From positions 558,001 to 622,000 of the forward strand of contig CP053167.1 of the NCBI GenBank assembly GCA_014607495.2: a stretch of 64,000 bases of DNA, in the 5' to 3' direction. A program made the translations under genes and the position numbers. Within the stretch, counting starts at the first letter, position 1, and each line of letters begins with the position of its first letter. Positions 34,978 through 44,880 of this stretch are shown here, piece after piece. A model generated the notes under the pieces. It saw only the letters and a list, made by a program, of their open reading frames with translations, was not told the origin of the DNA and ran no database searches. The DNA is from Carposina sasakii (lineage: Eukaryota > Arthropoda > Insecta > Lepidoptera > Carposinidae).

Positions 34978-36892
34978 CTAATATTTATAATTAATTAAAG
35001 GTAAATTATGGTGCAGAAACACAAAGCTCTCGGCCTTCTCCGGCAGGAGTCTGTTGCGTTTCTCTTCATAAAGGTTGCCAGCCTCCGAAAACAATCTTTC
35101 ACTATAAACGCTACTGCCAGGCGCACTTAAAAATACTCTAGCTAAGATAGCTAAATATGCATATTTAGACTTATGCTTTGACCACCAATCAAAAGGGCTT
35201 TGGGTTCTAGGTAAAAGACTTTCAGCTGTATAGCTGTCTAATTCCACATCAATTGGGCTTTTAAGATCTTCCGAAATGACAGGCTTCGTCGAGGCAAGTT
35301 CTTTATAACAGCTCCAAAATGCCTCATGAGATTCGTCTAAAAAGTTTGTTACATTTTGTAGAGGTCTTCCCCTGTTTATTACAGTTTCATCTTCGCTTGA
35401 GCTTTCAGCGTCAGGGTCGCTCCTTTGAATGGCTTCTAGAAAAAGCCTTCTTCTTACATGTTCGCAATTTTCAGGAGTAAAGAATCTCATTCTAAATCAA
35501 GGATCTAACAATGTAGATAGGCACTAGTATTTATCTTCTTCCAAATTTCGAAAACGACTCTGAACTTCTTCTTGTAGCTTCTGTATCATTTCTGGGATAT
35601 TTTGACACATTTCTGAAATTTCGGGTTTTGTCAAATATTTTGTCAGAGTGTTGCAATGATGAATCACTTCAGAAATCGACGAAAATGTGGAACTGGTAAG
35701 TTTAGTAATTTCTTTAAAAGGTTTCAATAGAATTAAACATTCTTTGAGAATCAGCCACTGTCTCTCAGTACAATTTCTAATGTTTACTGAGCCAGAATTG
35801 TCCGAAATATAAAGTGAAATTACACGTTTTTGTTCAACAATTCTTTCTAACATATAATAGGTGCTGTTCCATCTCGTTGTCACGTCTTGTACAAGCTGAT
35901 GCTCAGCTATATTAAGTTCCGCTATATTTAAGTTTCAGTTTTTCTTGCGCTGCGCTGGAGTGATTGAAGTGTGTCACTATTCTTCTAGCCGAGGTTAAAG
36001 CATTACTTACGTTTTCAACTTGTAATGAAGCTTTAATTTTCAATTCCAATGTGTGTATAAAACATACCTTGCCTACAAATGTACTTTCATTAACAGCTTT
36101 AACCATATTGGGACCATTATCTCGCATAATCACGTGGACAAGCGGAGCTATATCCCAAGATGAAGCTAACTCTTCTAATACAGAACGTATGTGATCACCT
36201 GAGTGAGACCCAGTAAAATGTTTCATTTGCAGAACTCTATGTTGTAAAACAAACTCCTCGTCAAACCAGTTTGCAGTGAAACTTAAAAAGCTAAGCATGT
36301 TGTTCAAGCAAGTCCACATAGATGTAATCGAAATAGCCGTGACTTTTGAGATTTCATCTTTGATGATTTTTTTTACCCCGTCATAAATTGACGGAATCAC
36401 CACTTCACTCATATACTTTCTTCCAGGCAACTTATATTTAGGCTTCAATAAATGCATTAATCTGTTAAAGCCTTCGTTTTCCAAAATTGAAATAGGCAGA
36501 TTGTCAGTAGCGATCATTTCAGCGATGGCGTTATGAATTTCCTTAGCTCGATAATCTGTAATGTTCCAATTTGTAATAAAAACCTCCTCTAGAGTTTGTT
36601 GTGTACCTTGTGGAATTTGTGGATGAGATCGGTCTACATTCGATATTACACTCGAAGTTGTAGGTAAAACGGCCGAGCTATGTTCAGAAGTACTTACAGA
36701 AATAGACATGATTTTTGACAGTTATTCTTTATGTTTCAGCTTTAAATGATTTGTCATACCACTCGTCGAAGCGTTGCGCCCTATTCCACCGCGAGAAATA
36801 ACACAAGTACACAAAGTGCATTTAACTTTTGTTTTGTCATCTCCAATTTCGTCAAAAAAGGCCCAAGCACGCGATCTTTTACGGCAACTCAT
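34978..36892 (-). pseudogene. hAT transposase (BED finger + hATC), dead
   Basis: Starts MSCRKRSRAWAFFDEIGDDK with a BED-type zinc finger (CTLC...HLKLKH). After an in-frame TAA (~36722) the frame continues as MSISVSTSEH with the RNase H-like core (IRDNGPN-type block, ASLQVENV). A frameshift near 35915 precedes DVTTRWNSTYYMLERI. TAG and TGA stops (~35525, ~35500) precede the hATC dimerisation block (SSVYSERLFSEAGNLYEEKR) at the end. It has at least three stops and one frameshift. Confidence 0.88.
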
Positions 36893-36998
36893 ATTGCAAA
36901 CACAATAAAGTTTTTTCTAGCAACGTTTTTGCAATAAAACCGTTTTTGTTTTTATTTACAACGTAATCGTGCAATGTTTGAAGCAAAGTGACAGACAG

Positions 36999-37378
36999 TA
37001 GGGATGGCGATCAGAGATCGATTAATCGCAATTCAAATCGATATGGTACATAACGATAGCGAGCGTGGCCGGTGACAGGGACATAAATTATGGTACATCC
37101 ATAATGCAAGGTGGCCAGTCGGTAGAAAATTGCCCCATTTTGTGAAGACTAAGTGGTGAAAGTGCTTATGATGAAATGTATGATGAAAAATCATCATCAT
37201 CCTGCCCTTATCCTATTACTTATGGGGTCGGTCGGCGTAATATGGTTTATTTTATTTTATATGGAAATTATTTGGAAATCGATCTTTTAGACCTCGAGTT
37301 TTTTGTAGATAGATTCATCAGGTCACGATTCGAATCGATTTAAAAATCGATATATTTTTGGAAAGAATTGCCATCCTA
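36999..37378. mobile_element. hAT-type MITE with 8-bp target duplication
   Basis: TIR TAGGGATGGCGAT and its inverted partner ATTGCCATCCTA. The flanks ACAGACAG (36991-36998) and ACAGACAT (37379-37386) match in 7 of 8 bases, as expected for hAT. Internal AATCGAT words recur. 37150-37250 looks like another short lepidopteran repeat. Confidence 0.8.
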
Positions 37379-37641
37379 ACAGACATCGCGGTGTGCGCGG
37401 GTGGTGGGCGGTGAGGTACGACACGCTCACCATTTAGCCAGCAACGACACGTTAGAACTTGTTTGCGCGGCAAAACAATCAAATGGTAAACCGAATAATT
37501 CGGCCGAATATTCGGTTCGGTAAAGATTTTTTTTTTCTGCTTACACAGCAATCTGTCATAAAAATTTAGCTGTTTCTTTGTCTGAGCATTTTCTGGTCAC
37601 TTTGTTGGTACAGCAAGGAAGTGGTCCATTGACCACTATCG

Positions 37642-37887
37642 CTATTCTTTAGAGAATCTTTTTACGAGGTTTGGAACACTGTTCCTTCTCAGTCTTGAAT
37701 AAGCATTACTACCTGAACCTTTTAGATTGGCACATTCTTCATCTCCTTCTAATTCTACAGTATTTAATTCTTCTACTAATGGGCCTGCATTATCGTCTAC
37801 GGCTTCCCGATCATATTCAGGGAGATTGAAAGGCCAATTTTCTTTCTCGGTAGTCTCTTTTGCTTTAGAAAGATCTAAAAAATCCAC
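37642..37887 (-). pseudogene. Possible N-terminal part of the DUF7869-like relic
   Basis: An 81-codon frame (MDFLDLSKAKETTEKENWPF) ends in RLRRNSVPNLVKRFSKE, loosely like the basic RxRNPxxWKxN start of that family. It lies on the same strand, upstream of 33988-34143, across hAT-1. The homology is weak and other origins are possible. Confidence 0.3.
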
Positions 37888-38392
37888 GATTTTTTAAAAT
37901 ATATTATGTCTGTTTAAACTTGGTTTAAACACGCAAAAAAGTTTTTCATTCGGCCGATACGTTGGGACGCCAGATATAGCGTGTCTGCGTAAATTATAAT
38001 GATAATTGAACACTGCTTCTTTACTGAGGTCCTTTATTGAGAATTCACTGACATAAACATAGAAATACACAAGTTGTAGTCTACTGTTTGAACATAAAAA
38101 GCTCTTGGCGAGCACCGTGCCGCACGATCTACCGCGTACGTGCAGCCGCTACGGCTGCGCACTGGAAACTGGCCTGGCCGCAGCGCAATTGCGGCCAGGC
38201 CAGGCAATTGCGTGCATGCAGTGGCCGTAACTTGCCACTGTTTGTGTAGGTTGATATGAAATTAAGCCGCCATCATTTCTATTACGTTACGTCTCATAAA
38301 TCTTCTCACTTGTATAACGTTTCTGTAACTCCCAATAAGTGTAAATATTTGTTTGTTACTTAGGTCTATGGGGACAGATGTAAGAACACCAG
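37888..38392. other. Spacer with GC-rich hairpin
   Basis: No gene that I can name. 38171-38182 (GGCCTGGCCGCA) and 38190-38201 form a perfect 12-bp stem with a 7-base loop. Confidence 0.5.
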
Positions 38393-38791
38393 TTATCTAA
38401 GCTCGGTATCCTTAGCTGGAATTGATGCCACCATCTTCAGCTCATCTAAGAGTTTGGTGTTTTGCAAAAACATATTCACATTATTTAAACGGTCGAAGCT
38501 AACGCCAACTTTAAACCTATTTATGGCTTTAAGGTGTAATATACCAGAATTACCAGATACACAGTACTTTCGAATTGCCTGCAACAGTTTTAGTCTGGAT
38601 TTATCTAAAAATGGTACATATACATCGTCCCTCGTGTGGGACAAAAATACTACATATTCGCTCCTTTTTCAATTCTCTGGATACTTGCGACTGTAATTAT
38701 GTACACGATAAATCTTGTACTTATCTGCATTGTCCATCTCTTCATCAGACGACCTCTCTCCGCCGCCAGGGTCATGTTTTTTCGTGGGCAT
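38393..38791 (-). pseudogene. Retroelement gag-like (LINE ORF1-type) fragment
   Basis: Starts MPTKKHDPGGGERSSDEEMD, has one in-frame stop (PEN*KRSEYV), then LSHTRDDVYVPFLDKSRLKL and INRFKVGVSFDRLNNVNMFL, ending TELR*. This resembles the nucleic-acid-binding start of insect LINE ORF1 proteins as I remember them. The identification is by style rather than a diagnostic motif. Confidence 0.45.
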
Positions 38792-39322
38792 CTCGGTCTA
38801 CCAAAACAATTAATCCAATTAACTTAACGATTTACTTAAAAATTACACCTAATTTACTAAATATACAGATATTTTACAGTTTTAATTAGTTTTTACAAAA
38901 AAAAAATTAAGAGTACGCCTTTTTTATGGCGTCACGCGGTTTGCGTACTGCCAATGAAAACGAGGAAACGAGAATTATGATAATGAAACGAAAACAAAGA
39001 ATTTGGACAAGTAATAGAATACGTATAAATATAATATTAAATTACAAATACATAAAATACAGTAAATAAAATAAAAACTCATGCGTAAGAACTTACTGAG
39101 GAAAAAAGGTATAACATTTATATTACATACATACTTAAATGAGAGTTTTCAATTTGAACTACAGAATAAAATTATTTGCAATAATAACTAAACCTACATA
39201 AAAAAAAACTAGAGCTACAAAATAAAATCAAATTTACAAATAGAAGACTCCTTGCAAGTCCTCCACCGCTGGCAATATGCCCAAAAGGCTGGCAGCGTTG
39301 CCCCGCTGGATAGCGAGGCTTA
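38792..39322. other. Spacer before Harbinger H3
   Basis: AT-rich. 39240-39320 and the DNA just after H3 (42812 on) read continuously as one older sequence when H3 and one TTA are removed. No gene named. Confidence 0.4.
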
Positions 39323-39470
39323 GGCTGCCTGTCCATTTAAGCAGAGCGAGCTTGCGGAGCAGGGCGAGCGAGTATTGCGGAGCGGAGTTGCGGATTGTTT
39401 CTGTCCATTTAAGCGAAGCGAGCTTGCGGAGCAGGTCGAGAGAGTATAGCGGAGCGGATTTGCGGGGCTA
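39323..39470 (+). repeat. H3 left TIR and subterminal repeats
   Basis: The TIR is followed by an internal near-repeat of itself (CTGTCCATTTAAGC again at ~39400) and repeated GCTTGCGGAGCAGG and GCGGAGCGG words. The right end (42565-42808) carries the complement (CCGCTCCGCTGCC). Confidence 0.85.
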
Positions 39471-39529
39471 GTTAGACCGAGTCGAGCGGCAAGCGGCCAG
39501 TTCAGATCGCGAAATAACGGAAAACAGAC

Positions 39530-42343
39530 ATGTTGTCGACACAAAAGTTAAAATGTTACTACCTCGCATTGCTTGAGGAAGAAGAAGAAGAGCTGGACTT
39601 GGAAGAAGAAGTCTCAGCATACTATATTAATAATTCTCTAAGAAAACATAGATTTTGGTTAAGAAATCATATCAAGTATCGTTCAGTGCACGGTGAATAT
39701 TATACTTTTTTCCAAACTGCTGATGAAGAAACATTCGAAAATTCTTATAGAATTTCACGACCTACTTTTCATGAGTTACACTCTTTAATTCAACCATATA
39801 TTCAGAAACAGAACTCATATTTCCGAAATTCTATCAGTAGTCGTGAAAGGTTAGCAGTGTGTTTAAAGTAAGTACTCATTTTAAAATTAAAGTAACTTTT
39901 ATTTATTTTTTAAGTTGATACCATGATATATGAGCGTTTTCAGAAAAATACCACACGACCGCTTTCTAAAAACGCTCATATATAATATGTATAATAGGTG
40001 AGATGCATGGGTCAAAAATACGAAATTCTAATTAGTCCGTTAATAAGATAAAGCAAAAATATTAGACACGTATTTTTTATTTTACGAAATTAATGAATAA
40101 TCACTTAGTTATAAGGCGTTAAAGTTTAATAGTGGGGGCTAAATACGTCACAGCTAGGTAGAAATCGTACCTGGGTGTGACGTCATGCGTAATTTCAACT
40201 CTAAATATCTCGGTAATTGTTTGAGTATAATAAAAAAGAAAAAATACGTGTTCAATAGTTTTTAATAAACTATCTAATGGTGAAAGAAACAAAAATCAGT
40301 CATCTCCCCTATTAAAAAAATATTACAATAAAATTGTTATAAACATCTGCTATTTCGAATCTGCTAGCTCTACAGGCGTTCCAGTTCTTCCAGTGTTTCC
40401 AGTACTTTCTGAGTATCTGGAACATCTGAAGCAGTAGCAGTAGTAGTAGTAGTCTCAGTTTCTTCAACATGCGAAGTACTTGCAGTAGTATTACTGATAT
40501 TTATATTATCTGATGTTGGTGTTGAGCTTGTAGAGTAACCATAATTATTCGGAGAATACCAAGATTGTTGCAGATTAGTTTCTTCAGCTGCCATTACAGC
40601 ATTGAAACAATTTCTTCTTATTTGAAGTTGTAAATAATATGGCAACTTTTTTGTCGACGCAGCCAAACTTAAAAAAATGAGTCTATTTCATCGTGCTTGT
40701 CCCTGGCTTCTATAATATTTTTAATTTCCATCCGTTCTTGTCTTAAAAGGTCGCGGTTTTCTTGATTTTTTCTCAATATATCTAGGATTTCATTGTTCTT
40801 CCTTTTTTTCGATTACGTCGATGGAATCTGATCAGTAGTTGTCGAATTATCGGAATCATTTGCAGAGGCAAGATTATTTGTAGGTGATGGCAAGATACCG
40901 CTTGATTCTTGATAATTATCATCAGTATTTGACTGACTAAAAGTATCTAACGAAGACTCGTTAGACACCAATGATCCAAAATTTGATGCCCGATCTCTGT
41001 TACACATATATGGCAAAAGAAATGACATGGCGTTTTGATATTTCCATTCTTTGATTTGCTTTCTTGCCTGTCCACTCCTTGTCGCGTTTTGTCGTTTTAA
41101 AGCATCTCTATGGTTGTCTCGTAGTTGTTTCCATCGACATTTGGCAGTTTTAACTGAAACAATCAACAAACACATCAGTATTCCACACACTATACAAAAA
41201 AAGCTTATAACATTTTCATTTTTTATTAAGGTACATATTTAGTTTTTAATCGGTTATTCCACTTATTTCTACCAAAGTATTTCCCCCACGGGAAATAGAT
41301 TTCCATTCATTTCTACCAGCATACAATACTTGAATTACTATGGTGGTAGAAATGAATGGAAATCTAAAAACTTTGGTAGAAATAACTAGAATAACAGTTT
41401 TTATTATATTAATAAATGTTTTTTTTTATTTTACAGATATTTAGCAACCGGCCAGTCATTTACGGTGATAGCAGAGAATTTTAGAATTGGAATAAAAAGT
41501 GTGTCAAGAATTGTTGAAGAAGTTTGCGATGCCCTTTGGAACGTATTGCAACCACTTGTTATGCCAGAACCAACAGAAAACGACTGGAAAAAATATGCAA
41601 AAGATTTTGATGACCTATGGCAATTCAAAAATTGCTTAGGTGCTCTTGATGGCAAGCACGTATATATCAAGGCTCCTTCGAAATCTGGGTCTTCATTTTT
41701 CAATTATAAAAAGAGATTTTCTGTAATTCTGATGTGTTTAGCTGATGCCAGAAGAAAAATCATAATGGTCGATGTTGGATCTATGGGAAGATTTTCAGAT
41801 GCAGGAATTTTTGATGACAGTATTTTCGGAAAACGCCTAAAAGAGGGGAGGTTACATTTACCACAGCCAGTACCACTTTATCAGGGTGGAGAACCAATGC
41901 CATTTGTATTTATAGGAGACGAAGCTTTTCCATTAATGGAAAATTTTATGAGGCCATACCCCCGTGATGGACTGAATTCAGAAAAAAGGGTATTTAATTA
42001 CCGATTGTCACGAGCACGTCGTCGCATCGTTGAAGCAACTTTTGGGGTACTGGCACGAAAGTGGTACGTGTATCATAAAGATTTCGAATGCAAAATCGAA
42101 ACAGTTGATAAAATAATAAAAGCAACATGCGTGTTGCACAATTATTTAATTGACCGGCAACCGGACTTCCTAAACCACGACGAGCAGATATTAATCTCAA
42201 TGGGTAACAGAACAGAGACACATAATTCAAGTAAAGAAGGTTATCAAGTTCGAGAAATGTATTGTTCTTACTTCAATAATCAGGGGAAGGTTCCATGGCA
42301 AGACACTCGCATTACGTCAAGAATAGAGAGAATGAAGAATTAA
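39530..42343 (+). CDS. Harbinger H3 DDE transposase, intact
   Basis: Exon 1 is 39530-39867 (MLSTQKLKCYYLALLEEEEE, donor GTAAGT). Exon 2 is 41437-42343 (acceptor TTACAG, KYLATGQSFTVIAENFRIGI). The join is exact, giving 414 aa. Catalytic D in GALDGKHVYI, D in VFIGDEAFPL and E in IVEATFGVLA are all present in the DDE_Tnp_4 order. There are no stops or shifts. Mobilises its own and related elements. The intron contains MADF exon 2 in antisense and a foldback repeat. Confidence 0.93.
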
Positions 42344-42528
42344 TCTTGCACTCTTAAATAAAACTAAATACTAACTAATAGCTATATTTACTTACTGTCC
42401 TTTATGTTCGCTTCAGTAATAATTACATTCCATGCCGCATCCTTTGTTTCGTTACATTTATAAAATTCTGAACTTGTGTCCCAAAGACACGGAAACTTTT
42501 TCACGCTTTCGATGAGTCTTTCATCCAT
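40370..42528 (-). pseudogene. Harbinger H3 MADF/BESS partner, two lesions
   Basis: Exon 1 is 42528-42396 (MDERLIESVKKFPCLWDTSS; 133 nt as in H2). Exon 2 is 41153-40370 (IKTAKCRWKQLRDNHRDALK). A TAA at 40813-40815 interrupts PST|SKKRKNNEILDIL. One T is missing from a 7-T run (+ strand A-run 40671-40677), after which a BESS-like SLAASTKKLPYYLQLQIRR resumes. The MADF end binds DNA and BESS mediates protein contacts in this family. Confidence 0.85.
41253..41399. repeat. Foldback repeat in H3 intron
   Basis: The arm CTTATTTCTACCAAAG...TTTCCATTCATTTCTACCA is inverted from about 41342 (TGGTAGAAATGAATGGAAAT). The arms are ~50-60 bp, the left having a ~15-bp extra block (CCCCCACGGGAAATA). Probably a small foldback MITE. 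Confidence 0.8.
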
Positions 42529-42811
42529 TTTTACAACAAAACGCACGCACGTACTGGTCGAATATCAGCGGCACACTACCCCATCCCGCCCCCCCCGCTG
42601 CCCCGCTCCGCTGCCCCGCTCCCCCGCTCCGCTGCCACGCTCCCCCGCTCCGCTACCTCGCGCCGCTTCCAAAAATGTATGAAATTTTAAACAAGCTCGC
42701 AAATCCCTGTCCACTGCAGCGGAGCGGAATTTTTGTGCAATACTATTGGCTAATATTTGTCCGTTTCTCCGCTCCGCCGCATCGCTCCGCTTAAATGGAC
42801 AGGCAGCCTTA

Positions 42812-43013
42812 CTGGCTGTCCAAAAAATGAGCCAGCCAAATGAGATGCCTCGACCAACCTTTTCGAAATATCCTTAAAAAGGTTGTGGGCTAAAATGAGA
42901 TATTACATATTTACACAATATTATATTACATAGGTATATACGTATATTTTAATATTATTTACATTAAGTAACAAATGTAACTAGGACATCATAAATGGAT
43001 ATGTCATGAAGGA
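42812..43013. other. Spacer after H3
   Basis: Continues the sequence left of H3. No gene seen. Confidence 0.4.
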
Positions 43014-43361
43014 GTGAGGACAAATTGGAAAAGGCACTTTGAGTTTATGAAGCTCCTCAAAGTCAACGAATGGTCGCACGACGCTGATTTTTCAGCTCCT
43101 CTTACGCAGACAGAATTCTTTCACGAAATAAGACAAACAAACATTTCATGTACAGATGCCCAAAATAATCTTCATAAACTAGACAACAACGCACATACTG
43201 AAGTTTTGTTGAAAGTGAAAGAGTTTGCCGACAAAACAGACAAACAGACTAACATTAATAATGTTGCCAAAAGTTATATAGACCATCCCATTTCCGGACA
43301 GACTGACCTGACAACATTCTTAATTAATACTAATAACAAACCGACTGACGTTAATGACTGA
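43014..43361 (+). CDS. Unrecognised ORF, 115 codons
   Basis: MRTNWKRHFEFMKLLKVNEW opens a hydrophilic frame ending KPTDVND. An open, Lys-rich frame follows to 43532 and ends KKKFRITDYFSVIDNW, whose ITDYF resembles a PCNA-interaction box by shape only. It may be the tail of a transposon protein. I do not recognise it. Confidence 0.3.
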   Translation: MRTNWKRHFEFMKLLKVNEWSHDADFSAPLTQTEFFHEIRQTNISCTDAQNNLHKLDNNAHTEVLLKVKEFADKTDKQTNINNVAKSYIDHPISGQTDLTTFLINTNNKPTDVND

Positions 43362-43582
43362 ACAAAAGTCAAGTTTAATATTAATAAAATGCAACTTTTA
43401 ACTGAAAAAAAACTTCAACGACACAAACAAACAGCTATTGGACAAAAGCGCCAGGCTCCAAAACCATCTGAGAGGGCACCCAAGAAAAAATTTAGAATCA
43501 CTGATTATTTCTCAGTGATTGATAACTGGTGACTCAAGAAAACTGGCTTAAAATTTCAGACCTCGTTCTTTCTCAATATTGC

Positions 43583-43921
43583 GTGGCGGTGATAGCCCAG
43601 TAGTTAAGACATGCACCTTCCAAACTGGAGGCGTAAGTTCGATCCCAGTCACGGGCCTGTACCAATGAATTTATTTCATGTACAGATTTTAATGTTGTAA
43701 AATTGTCACTTAGCTCGTGCCTCGGAAAGCAAGTAAAACCGTTGGTCCTGCGCCTGATCTCTCCGGTCGTGTCGGCTTTCCGTCCCATCGGACTATGAGA
43801 GTGAGGAAAGTGCATCTGTGTTTGCGCACACACTTGTGCATTATAATATCTCCTGCGTACCTGGTCTCCGTAAGAGATTGGTCGCCTTGGCCGAAATACG
43901 GTCGGTGATCATCATCATCAT
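43583..43921 (+). mobile_element. tRNA-derived SINE, copy 1
   Basis: The head has a pol III A box (TAGCCCAGTAGT) and B box (AGTTCGATCC), then the body CCTGTACCAATGAATTTATT and a GATCATCATCATCAT tail. It is homologous along its length to 58080-58405, with a 5'-truncated scrap at 23838-23892. A short antisense frame here is not a gene. Confidence 0.82.
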
Positions 43922-43928
43922 ACTACTA

Positions 43929-44880
43929 AGTAATTCTTGGCTAGATTCTGACATCATTTTCGCGGCCTCATTACTACTACAACTTGAACATTCGCTTGTA
44001 GAAGGTTTACAAAACCCAGTTTTAGCTTCAGCTAAACCACCTATACTAAAGCCATGCTTAGGCGCTTTTGTCCAGATTTGTCACGTAGATGGGAACCACT
44101 GGAATTATATTAAAAACAACATATTATTGTTGCTCGACCTATATGATTCGCTTTTTAGTAGACTTAAAATTAACACTTCTCCATAATATAATGTGTTAGG
44201 ATATGGTTGATCGTTTTATCATTAAAACATAATTGTGCTGAAGGATTCAGCTTTGTTTGCCGAGATTTGGCTGATGTATACGTAGCTATCGGGATGAAAA
44301 AATAACGTTGCCAATAATGTAATCTAAAAAAAAGAGATGGTAAAATTCGTCATCCGAGTAATTGACCCTGTAGCTCAGTGGTAAGAGCACTGGCACGGAA
44401 TGCAGAGGTCGTGGGTTCGATTCCCACCCGGGTGAGGATTTTTTTCCATTTCTTTGTTATTAATTTTAAAATTAGTCCCGATATTATTTCTATAGCAAGT
44501 AGTCTCAGAAGGTTACATCCAGATGTAACGCAAATTTTAGTAAGGGTTCATGATGTTGATATGCAAGCTAACGGTAATGACTTTTTTCCATTACTTTTGC
44601 GAAATTACTTTGTTTAGGGGAGAATCCAAGTAAATTTAAATTTGAGCATAACTTGATGCGCCAGTATTTATTATCCATTTTAGAGTCCAGGAATTTCTTA
44701 ACAAAGTTTCCAATTAGGTAGTTCTTGTAAACCTATAGCATTTGAACCTGTAGAACATTATCTAAGAAAAGTTTACTGTTTTTGTCGTAAGAATGGCGAT
44801 ACTTACCCATGACATGATTAATTGCACAGTTTGTCGCGAATATTTCCATCGAAATTGTATTAAGCAAAATTCTAAATTTC
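43929..44880 (+). pseudogene. Ulp1-like peptidase + PHD finger protein, decayed
   Basis: NSWLDSDIIFAASLLLQLEH, GLQNPVL and GAFVQICHVDGNHWNYIKNN read like a C48 (Ulp1/SENP-type) peptidase with the catalytic His in NHW. After an insertion (~44330-44465) DVDMQANGND follows, with the catalytic Asp region. Shifted frames then give a CFCRKNGD...CTVCREYFHRNCI PHD-like zinc finger (~44775-44870). The DCG cysteine block is frameshifted. I recall this pairing from transposon-associated proteins of animals; the parent element is not identified. Confidence 0.6.
44364..44434 (+). tRNA. tRNA-like sequence
   Basis: GACCCTGTAGCTCAGTGGTA then AAGAGC gives the A box and D arm. GTGGGTTCGATTCCCAC is a perfect T arm with the B box. 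The acceptor stem pairs in 5 of 7 positions and the anticodon arm is poor (loop ACGGAAT would give GGA). It is more likely a tRNA-derived repeat or pseudogene. The downstream tail GGATTTTTTTCCATTTCTTT resembles that after the tRNA-like at 31825-31896. Confidence 0.5.

Larger units (their letters stand above)
34139..37530. mobile_element. hAT element, decayed (hAT-1)
   Basis: Left end CTAGAGATGCGCCGAATATT, with repeated ATTCGG/CCGAAT words (34147-34250). The right end is rich in the same words (37490-37520; TTCGGCCGAATATTCGG). The exact right end and an 8-bp duplication are not clear. It contains a BED-finger transposase relic on -, a Helitron-like insert (34319-34500) and a hAT-type MITE (36999-37378). 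Confidence 0.75.
39323..42808. mobile_element. PIF/Harbinger element H3, complete
   Basis: TIRs GGCTGCCTGTCCATTTAAGC at 39323 and inverted ending at 42808. TTA on both sides (39320-39322 and 42809-42811). Length 3,486 bp. GCGGAGC-type words are packed at both ends. It carries an intact transposase on + and a MADF/BESS gene on - with two lesions. Confidence 0.95.

Noticed and set aside
39277..39544. Short frames on both strands at the H3 left end
   Set aside because: They follow the GCGGAGC subterminal repeats, not a gene.
43573..43833. 86-codon - frame in the SINE (and its counterpart at 58052-58276)
   Set aside because: Lies wholly inside SINE body sequence; similarity between the two frames reflects the repeat.
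44364..44434. Functional tRNA-Ser(GGA)
   Set aside because: No long variable arm, poor anticodon stem and two acceptor mismatches; better as a tRNA-derived repeat.
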